Assembly: GCF_003863965.1 (NCBI RefSeq)
Contig: NZ_RRCN01000001.1
Span: 917,042-981,041, forward strand
DNA length: 64,000 nucleotides
Direction: 5' to 3'
From: Paenibacillus oralis
GTDB taxonomy: Bacteria; Bacillota; Bacilli; Paenibacillales; Paenibacillaceae
In this document: in pieces, positions 58,652 to 64,000 of the stretch
Layout: every line of letters begins with the position of its first letter
How positions within the stretch are numbered: position 1 is the first letter of the stretch
Notes under the pieces: generated by a model
Databases searched by the model: none
The model's input: only the letters and a program-made list of their open reading frames with translations
Told to the model about the DNA's origin: nothing
Position numbers and translations under genes: made by a program

Positions 58652-58695
58652 GTTCAAAAAGTTCGTCTCGCTGCTGAAAGCCTGACTTTTTGAAC
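58652..58695. repeat. Palindromic repeat, copy 1
   Basis: GTTCAAAAAG at the left and CTTTTTGAAC at the right flank a 24 bp middle. It is preceded by AGAGGTA. Copy 2 (58932-58975) has the same ends and a diverged middle. Confidence 0.75.
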
Positions 58696-58931
58696 ACTCC
58701 CTTATAGCGACAATATATGCCGCTAGCAAAAGGAGGGTTACTGGGCTCCCGTCAAGCAGACCGCTGCCCGCAATAACGTTAGCCTTCTATTCCCTTTTTT
58801 TCAATCGAAGTTGGACAGATGACTAGACCTTTTAAACGCTGCTGTGCCGTGCCCGAAACAGCTCTCCTGTCCGTTGGGCCGGCATACTGCATTACGGCTG
58901 TATGCAAGAATTTCCGCAACATATAGTGCGT

Positions 58932-58975
58932 GTTCAAAAAGGCCGGTTTCCAGCATCAAGGCTGACTTTTTGAAC
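58932..58975. repeat. Palindromic repeat, copy 2
   Basis: The same terminal 9-10 bp as copy 1 (GTTCAAAAAG to CTTTTTGAAC). Its right flank AACCTCTATTA is the inverted complement of the left flank of copy 1 (TATAGAGGTA), so both copies lie inside a ~340 bp unit with inverted ends. Confidence 0.75.
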
Positions 58976-59292
58976 AACCTCTATTAGGCCGGCAGCGCCA
59001 TACTGCTATGTACCTGGCCGGTTCCCCGTCCCTATGGCATTCAAATAAATAGGAACTCGCCTCTCATTTCAATATCATGAATAATATGGAAACAAAGGCG
59101 CGGAGGAGGCCAGTCAAAAACGATTCCCGCATCATTTGCTACATCTATCTACTCTAAAAAACGCTCAGCTGTCTCTGCTGTCCCAAAATTACGACCTGCT
59201 TCCGCTCAGGCTGTATCCGCTGCCGCGGAATCGGCTCTGTTGCATTTTTAGGCGCGCCAGGCCGAATTCAAGGGTGTAAATATTTCAGCCGG

Positions 59293-60021
59293 TTAAAGGG
59301 TGACCCAACCGAACTTAATCGCATTAATGACCGCTTGGGTACGATCGTCAACGTCCATTTTCTGCAAAATGCTGCTGACATGGTTTTTGACTGTCTTCTC
59401 GCTAATAAACAAATGCTCTCCAATCATCTTGTTGCTGCGTCCTTCCGCCATTAAACGAAGCACCTCGGCTTCCCGTCTCGTCAGCGGATTGTCGTCGCCG
59501 GCGACGAATTTGACGCCCGCTTCGCGGATCGCGTTGTCCTCGGCAATCGCTCCCGTCTCGCTCAAATATTCCATGCGGCGCAGCTGCTGAATCAGTTTGC
59601 CGGTTACTTTCGGATGAATGAACGCATTCCCCTCGGCCACCGTACGGATGGCATTAACCAAGGATTCGGCCTCCATGTCTTTCAGCAAGTAGCCGGTTGC
59701 ACCTTTGCGCAGCGTTTCAAACACATAGCTTTCGTCATCGTGTATCGACAATATGATGACCTTGACCTCGGGATACGACTCGCGGAGTTCTGCCGTAGCA
59801 TCCACGCCGTTCAATTGCGGCATGTTGATGTCCATCAGCACGATTTCCGGAGCAAACTGCTGGCAGCATTCCAACACTTGAGTGCCGTCGCCGCATTCTC
59901 CCACGACTTCGATGTCTTCCTCCATGTTCAAAATCCGCTTCAGACCCTCCCGAAACAATTGGTGATCGTCAGCCAAGAGAACTTTGATTGCTTGTCTGCT
60001 GCCACTCGTAAGATTATCCAT
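59293..60021 (-). CDS. degU: Response regulator DegU
   Basis: This encodes 242 residues from ATG 60021 (AAAGGAG upstream); the longer frame has no ribosome site and lies inside degS. The receiver domain shows KVLLADDHQLFREGL, IVLMDINMPQLNGVDATAEL (phosphorylated Asp), IILSIHDDESYVFETLRKGA and the conserved Lys in YLLKDMEAE. The C-terminal LuxR-type HTH is LTRREAEVLRLMAEGRSNKM. It overlaps degS by 8 bp. It regulates motility, exoenzymes, competence and surface proteins. Confidence 0.96.
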   Translation of the reverse strand: MDNLTSGSRQAIKVLLADDHQLFREGLKRILNMEEDIEVVGECGDGTQVLECCQQFAPEIVLMDINMPQLNGVDATAELRESYPEVKVIILSIHDDESYVFETLRKGATGYLLKDMEAESLVNAIRTVAEGNAFIHPKVTGKLIQQLRRMEYLSETGAIAEDNAIREAGVKFVAGDDNPLTRREAEVLRLMAEGRSNKMIGEHLFISEKTVKNHVSSILQKMDVDDRTQAVINAIKFGWVTL

Positions 60022-61186
60022 CCTGGTACTCCTTTCTCTTCTCTGTGTTCGTTGGAATGTGGATGACGATTTTGGTACCCATATTCGCTGCCGATTCGAT
60101 TTCCATTCTTCCTTCGAGTAATTCGACTCTTTCCCGCATGCCAATCAGTCCGAAATGGGTATGCCCTTTTGTCTTTTGCTCCAATTGATCCACCTTGAAG
60201 CCAAGGCCGTTATCCCTCACTACGATGCGCAGCATTTGCCCCTGATACGTGATCTCCACGCCAACATAGGTCGGAAAAGCATGCTTCGCCGCATTGGTGA
60301 GCGCTTCTTGCACCAGACGAAAAATCGCCGCTTCCATCGGCGAGGATAACCGATGCTCTTTGCCCCTGGTTTCAAAGGTGGCCCGAATCTTGGTCTTCTC
60401 TTCATAGTCATGAACGTATTTACGCAACGTTGGAATCAGACCGAGATCATCGAGGGCCATCGGACGCAAATTAAAAATCACTTTCCGCATTTCTTCGAGA
60501 CTGGAGCGAACCTGAGCCTTCAAATCTACTATTTCGTCCTGTACCAGTTTAAATTCCTGCTTAGCGAGCATTCTTTCTACAATTTCCGTCCTAAGCACTA
60601 GATTTGCGAGAAGCTGAGCGGGACCATCGTGAATTTCCCGCGAGATTCGTTTTCGTTCCTCTTCCTGCGCCAAAATAATCTTGAGACCAATCAACTGCCG
60701 GTTTTTAGCGGATTCCAAGATCCGGGTCACCTGTCCCAATTCGCCGGAAAAGTATTCGAGCACAACGCCCATTTGCGTACTGATCGTTTCAGCGCGTTCG
60801 ACCGATTTCTCCACGTTTCGAACTCTTTTTTGCAGCTCATCGCGTCTGGCCTTCAAATACATTTCCTTCTCGCGATAAATCAGCAAATCAAGCTGAAGCT
60901 GCGTCGCCTTCTCGTAAGCCTGCTTGATGTCTTCCTCTTTGTACCGTACGAAATCCCGGCTGACTTCCGTCAGCCGGATGCGGGAACGTCTGTAGTTCAC
61001 CTCGAGCTGGTCGACCTTCTCCACGGTTTCCGCCGTTTCTTTCATCACGTTTTGCAGCTCCGCGTTCAGCGTCTTCAGCTCATTTCGTGCCGAGTCCAAA
61101 ATTTCGAGTATTTGCAGCTTACTACTTTCAAGTACGTTAACAGCGTTATTTATTACGCGATCTATGGCATCTGCTTGAAAATCCAC
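60014..61186 (-). CDS. degS: Sensor histidine kinase DegS
   Basis: This encodes 390 residues from GTG 61186 (AGAAGG upstream). An N-terminal coiled-coil sensor region (residues 1-170) lacks membrane segments, as DegS does. The HisKA_3 motif ISREIHDGPAQLLANLVLRT holds the phosphorylated His, and HATPase blocks ALTNAAKHAFPTYVGVEITY, VRDNGLGFKVDQLEQK and FGLIGMRERVELLEG follow. It phosphorylates DegU. Confidence 0.96.
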   Translation of the reverse strand: MDFQADAIDRVINNAVNVLESSKLQILEILDSARNELKTLNAELQNVMKETAETVEKVDQLEVNYRRSRIRLTEVSRDFVRYKEEDIKQAYEKATQLQLDLLIYREKEMYLKARRDELQKRVRNVEKSVERAETISTQMGVVLEYFSGELGQVTRILESAKNRQLIGLKIILAQEEERKRISREIHDGPAQLLANLVLRTEIVERMLAKQEFKLVQDEIVDLKAQVRSSLEEMRKVIFNLRPMALDDLGLIPTLRKYVHDYEEKTKIRATFETRGKEHRLSSPMEAAIFRLVQEALTNAAKHAFPTYVGVEITYQGQMLRIVVRDNGLGFKVDQLEQKTKGHTHFGLIGMRERVELLEGRMEIESAANMGTKIVIHIPTNTEKRKEYQDG

Positions 61187-61234
61187 CTATACCTTCTCCG
61201 TTTCTGTAGTCCGAATAGTCCCAGACTAATCATA

Positions 61235-63964
61235 TCATGATTCGAGGGTGATGGATTTGGTTTTCTTTTCCCAATTTACGCCAATCCCCAGCTGTTCGGA
61301 CACCAAACGCAATGGGACTAAAGTCCTGCTATCGACGACAATCGGTGAAACCTCACCTAATTTGCTGGTTCCGTTCACAAAAAATTCCTTTTCCCCCACG
61401 GTCAACTCGAGTACGGTCGTCCCGCGCGTTACGGTAATTTTTTTCGCGGCATTGTTCCAGGTGGAAGTCCCGCCGAAGGCGTCCAGCACATACTTAATCG
61501 GCACATACGTCGTGTTGTTCTTCAGCAGCGGAGCCACTTCCAGGCTTTGTTTCGCCCCGTCCACCGTCATCGATTTTTGGCCGACAACCATGACGGCTTT
61601 GACGCTGGGCTGCGTTGCGGCTACTTCCCCTGTAGCGGCGGCGGGAGCGGTAAACCGGATATTGTCAAAAGACACGCTGCCCGTCAGCGCACGTTCATCT
61701 TGCCCTTCCTCGACATTAACGACATACAGCCGTTTCAGCTTGGCCGGATACTTGATGCCCGCCGCCGTTAAGTCGACGTTCAGCGTTTTCCAGCCCGTGA
61801 AGTCCAGCGGCCGCGCCAAATCGAGGTACACCGGTTTGCCATCGGCATCCGCCAGCTCCGCGCGCACCCAGTTCAAGCTGGCATCGCCCAGGACATCGAT
61901 CGTCATCGCCGTGGCGTTTTCCGGAATCTCCTTACCGGCCGTTCCGTTAATTTGCGCGTAAGCGAATTTATTCCCGGTGCCGCCGGTCAAATCGTAGTTA
62001 AGCTGCAGCACTTTCGAGTTCGCCCGTTCGCCCGTTCCCTGGACAATCGTTGCCGTTCCCTGCGACTCGGCCGGAAGCCCCGTAAACGAAATCGGGTAAG
62101 ACACGTTTTCGAAGCTTTCCCAAATCGTGTCCGTGGAAGCCGACAAGACGACCGGCGTGCCAGTGAAGCCGTCATAGCTAGGTGTGGCGTAGGCGACCTT
62201 TGTGCCGGAATTTACCGACTGTACGGTGAGCGCGCCGTCTTTCACGCTGGCTTTCATGCCGCTGAAGGTCCATTTCACGGATTCCGCCGGAACTTCCGCG
62301 GTGCTTCCGCTCTTCAGCTTCGCCGTAACCGGCACGGATACGGAAGCGCCCGCTTCAAGCGGCGCAAACGTCGTGCCCGGCGTCAGGCTCGTAAGGTCGC
62401 TGCCGCCCAGCACCGTCACTTCCATGCTGCTGTTGGCCGAGCCGCTCGTCGCCGTGATTTTTGCTGCGCCCGCTTTAACGCCTTTAAATCCGCTGCCTGT
62501 CCATTTGACGTTTCCGTTGCTCGCTTTCCATGATGCCTCCGAGCTTTCCGTCGCAATCGGATTGTAGTACGTATCGTAGCCTTTCAGGGCATAAGAGACC
62601 GTCTGTCCGATGAACAGCGTGGACGACCCGCTGACTTTAAAGCCTTTCAGCGTGCCTTGCGGTGCCGAAGTGAAAACGCCGAGGCCGTTGGCGACGGCGC
62701 GTTGTCCCGCCGATCCGTTGGACGTCGTGAAGGTGAGTTGTACGCTGGTTTCGGCAAGCGGACGATTCACCATCGTTGTCGAACCGCCTCCGTCCAGGTT
62801 CAGCCCTTTCCATACTCCGATGTTCGTCATAAAACCCTGCAGTTCCTTTAACGTCAGCCCGGAGCTGTTGCCGTTTTTCTCAGCGGTAATAATGTAAGCC
62901 GTTTTTCCGTCTTTGGAGTAGCCGACGGCTGTGCGCGCCACGGCGCTGCCTCCGCTGATCGAGTTCGTCGCGCGGGTAAACGCCGAGGCTTTGCCCTGAT
63001 CGACCAGCAGCGTATGACCGCCGATCATCACCTTGAGATCCGCCGGATTGAGGACTTCCCCTGTCTTTAAAGATTGCAGTTCATACTGCGCATTGATGCG
63101 CTGCCCGACCGCCAAATGCTGTTCTACGTAGTCCGCCGCCGCTCCATGGGCACGCAAAATATACCCGTCCGCCGGCACGGTTCCCGGAATCGGCGCTTTG
63201 ATCGAAATCTGCGAGATCACATCGCCCTGCACCAGCACTTCCGTCGGCGTCGTCGAGCTGTCCACCGGCCGTTGCTCGGATTTCCAGGCGCTGGTGTAAA
63301 TAAACATTTTGTTGACGTGGCTGCGGACTTTATCCGGTTCCGTTACATACGATTCCTGATTGATCCCCGAAAGCTCAAACGACGAGCCGTCCTCGGCAAC
63401 CACCGTCCCGTTAAAGCCAAACCGGTCAATCAACGGTGTTCCGTCGTTTTTCACCCCAAACGCGTACATGCCCTCAAGCTGGGCCGGGCTCGTGACGAGC
63501 GTTCCTTGGGAAACTGCCGCTCCCATCGGCACGCCTTGCCCTCCGGTGGCAAAAAAATCGCCGTTGACCCCGGCCACGGCACCGGTCTCTTTAGCCATGC
63601 CTTCCACCGATTGTCTGGTTGTCAGTTGACTCCCTTTACCGGTCATTACATCCAAACTGACGTAAGGATTGGTTAAATCGACTTCGACCACATCCGTCAG
63701 CACTTTGACGGACTTGCCCGAACGCGTCACCGTGTATTGATATTTAACAAGCTTCGCTCCGGACGTCAGAATCTCTTCACTTAATTTAACGGCTTGATTG
63801 CTTGCGGCATATGCCGTAGCAGCTGTTCCCCCAATTGGTACCGGTCCCCATCCGATCGCCGGCTGAATCCAAATCATTCCCGCCAAGGAGACGATCGCCA
63901 ATCGTTTCCCGCCCCGCACCACAATCTGCATCCATTTCGAGTCCTGATTTTTATCCACTACCAT
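61235..63964 (-). CDS. Secreted phosphodiester glycosidase-like protein with stalk domain
   Basis: This encodes 909 residues. Near the start is a hydrophobic signal segment (RLAIVSLAGMIWIQPAIGWG). Residues 100-420 form an NAGPA/phosphodiester-glycosidase domain (AVAGVNGDFFATGGQGVPMG, AVGYSKDGKTAYIITAEKNG, GLNLDGGGSTTMVNRPLAE). Bacterial Ig-like segments follow (residues 430-620), then a beta-sandwich (QLNYDLTGGTGNKFAYAQIN). The last 115 residues form a copper-amine-oxidase N-like domain (KNNTTYVPIKYVLDAFGGTS, VDSRTLVPLRLVSEQLGIGV), a cell-wall-associated module common in Paenibacillus. It probably removes sugars from cell-wall polymers or exopolysaccharide outside the cell. Confidence 0.88.
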   Translation of the reverse strand: MVVDKNQDSKWMQIVVRGGKRLAIVSLAGMIWIQPAIGWGPVPIGGTAATAYAASNQAVKLSEEILTSGAKLVKYQYTVTRSGKSVKVLTDVVEVDLTNPYVSLDVMTGKGSQLTTRQSVEGMAKETGAVAGVNGDFFATGGQGVPMGAAVSQGTLVTSPAQLEGMYAFGVKNDGTPLIDRFGFNGTVVAEDGSSFELSGINQESYVTEPDKVRSHVNKMFIYTSAWKSEQRPVDSSTTPTEVLVQGDVISQISIKAPIPGTVPADGYILRAHGAAADYVEQHLAVGQRINAQYELQSLKTGEVLNPADLKVMIGGHTLLVDQGKASAFTRATNSISGGSAVARTAVGYSKDGKTAYIITAEKNGNSSGLTLKELQGFMTNIGVWKGLNLDGGGSTTMVNRPLAETSVQLTFTTSNGSAGQRAVANGLGVFTSAPQGTLKGFKVSGSSTLFIGQTVSYALKGYDTYYNPIATESSEASWKASNGNVKWTGSGFKGVKAGAAKITATSGSANSSMEVTVLGGSDLTSLTPGTTFAPLEAGASVSVPVTAKLKSGSTAEVPAESVKWTFSGMKASVKDGALTVQSVNSGTKVAYATPSYDGFTGTPVVLSASTDTIWESFENVSYPISFTGLPAESQGTATIVQGTGERANSKVLQLNYDLTGGTGNKFAYAQINGTAGKEIPENATAMTIDVLGDASLNWVRAELADADGKPVYLDLARPLDFTGWKTLNVDLTAAGIKYPAKLKRLYVVNVEEGQDERALTGSVSFDNIRFTAPAAATGEVAATQPSVKAVMVVGQKSMTVDGAKQSLEVAPLLKNNTTYVPIKYVLDAFGGTSTWNNAAKKITVTRGTTVLELTVGEKEFFVNGTSKLGEVSPIVVDSRTLVPLRLVSEQLGIGVNWEKKTKSITLES

Positions 63965-64000
63965 TTGATTTGCTACTCTCCCAACTTTTTCAAAAATGAT

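Larger units (their letters stand above)
58636..59292. other. Gene-free stretch with GTTCAAAAAG palindromes
   Basis: No coding region is supported in about 650 bp. It contains the two palindromic elements listed separately and no recognisable RNA gene. Confidence 0.5.

Noticed and set aside
57577..58975. CRISPR array
   Set aside because: The repeats are only 9-12 bp or palindromic, occur two by two in opposite orientation, and there are no cas genes or unique spacers of constant length.
60629..61240. Plus-strand open frame of 203 codons across degS
   Set aside because: It lies antisense to the DegS coiled-coil region; the translation is featureless and no promoter or ribosome site fits.

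Overview
The window comes from a low-to-medium GC, motile, spore-former-type Bacillota genome, most likely Paenibacillus or a close relative. The reasons are the late flagellar order (yvyF-flgM-flgN-flgK-flgL-DUF6470-fliW-csrA-flaG-fliD-fliS-fliT), DegS/DegU, an enlarged ComFA/ComFC pair, a secreted protein with a copper-amine-oxidase-like stalk domain, and strong AGGAGG ribosome sites. Nearly every gene lies on the minus strand.

Layout in coordinate order. 1-10.6 kb is an unstable surface-protein region: the 5' end of a secreted protein, two Kelch-propeller secreted proteins (one frameshifted), two glycosyltransferases, a decayed IS110-type transposase and a cohesin/FN3/dockerin-like protein. 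Three eroded copies of the Kelch proteins' C-terminal domain lie between these genes. 10.6-15 kb is a CDP-3,6-dideoxyhexose cassette (rfbF, rfbG, rfbH and an SDR), followed by a plus-strand glycosyltransferase. 17-30.6 kb is a pseudaminic-acid operon (pseC, SDR, formyltransferase, DUF4910 protein, pseI, methyltransferase, pseG, spsF/pseF, pseH) carrying an acyl-activation set (LuxC-like, LuxE-like, AMP ligase, ACP, FabG-like). 30.7-42.4 kb has glycosyltransferases, a SIS/HAD/nucleotidyltransferase-kinase set, a Neu/Leg-type pathway (neuA, neuC, neuB), a TylF-like methyltransferase and a pseB-type dehydratase. 42.4-45.8 kb has a Maf-type flagellin glycosyltransferase, a small unknown gene and flagellin. 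45.9-53.5 kb is the late flagellar and FlgM/CsrA/FliW control genes. 53.6-64 kb has comFC, comFA, repeats, degU/degS and a phosphodiester glycosidase-like protein.

How the parts fit. I can read sigma-D (FliA-type) promoters (TAAA, 14-16 bp, CCGATAT) in front of flagellin, flgM, the gene upstream of maf, and acp. There are good -10 elements with poor -35 elements in front of neuB and rfbH. This suggests that nonulosonate synthesis, the acyl cassette and the Maf transferase are made with flagellin, to decorate it. FlgM, FliW and CsrA would control timing, and two CsrA-type sites sit in the flagellin leader. The surface proteins at the left edge instead share a different promoter (TAGACA, 17 bp, A/T-rich -10).

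The strongest candidates for something new are: (1) the sigma-D-linked ACP/AMP-ligase/LuxE/LuxC/FabG cassette inside a pseudaminic-acid operon, which implies an unusual acyl or aldehyde-derived decoration; (2) the recurring Kelch C-terminal domain, whose remnants form the 3' ends of two neighbouring glycan genes and look like scars of cassette exchange; and (3) a flgM promoter whose -10 element is also one arm of a terminator-like hairpin. All functions are assigned by reading motifs; no database search was run.
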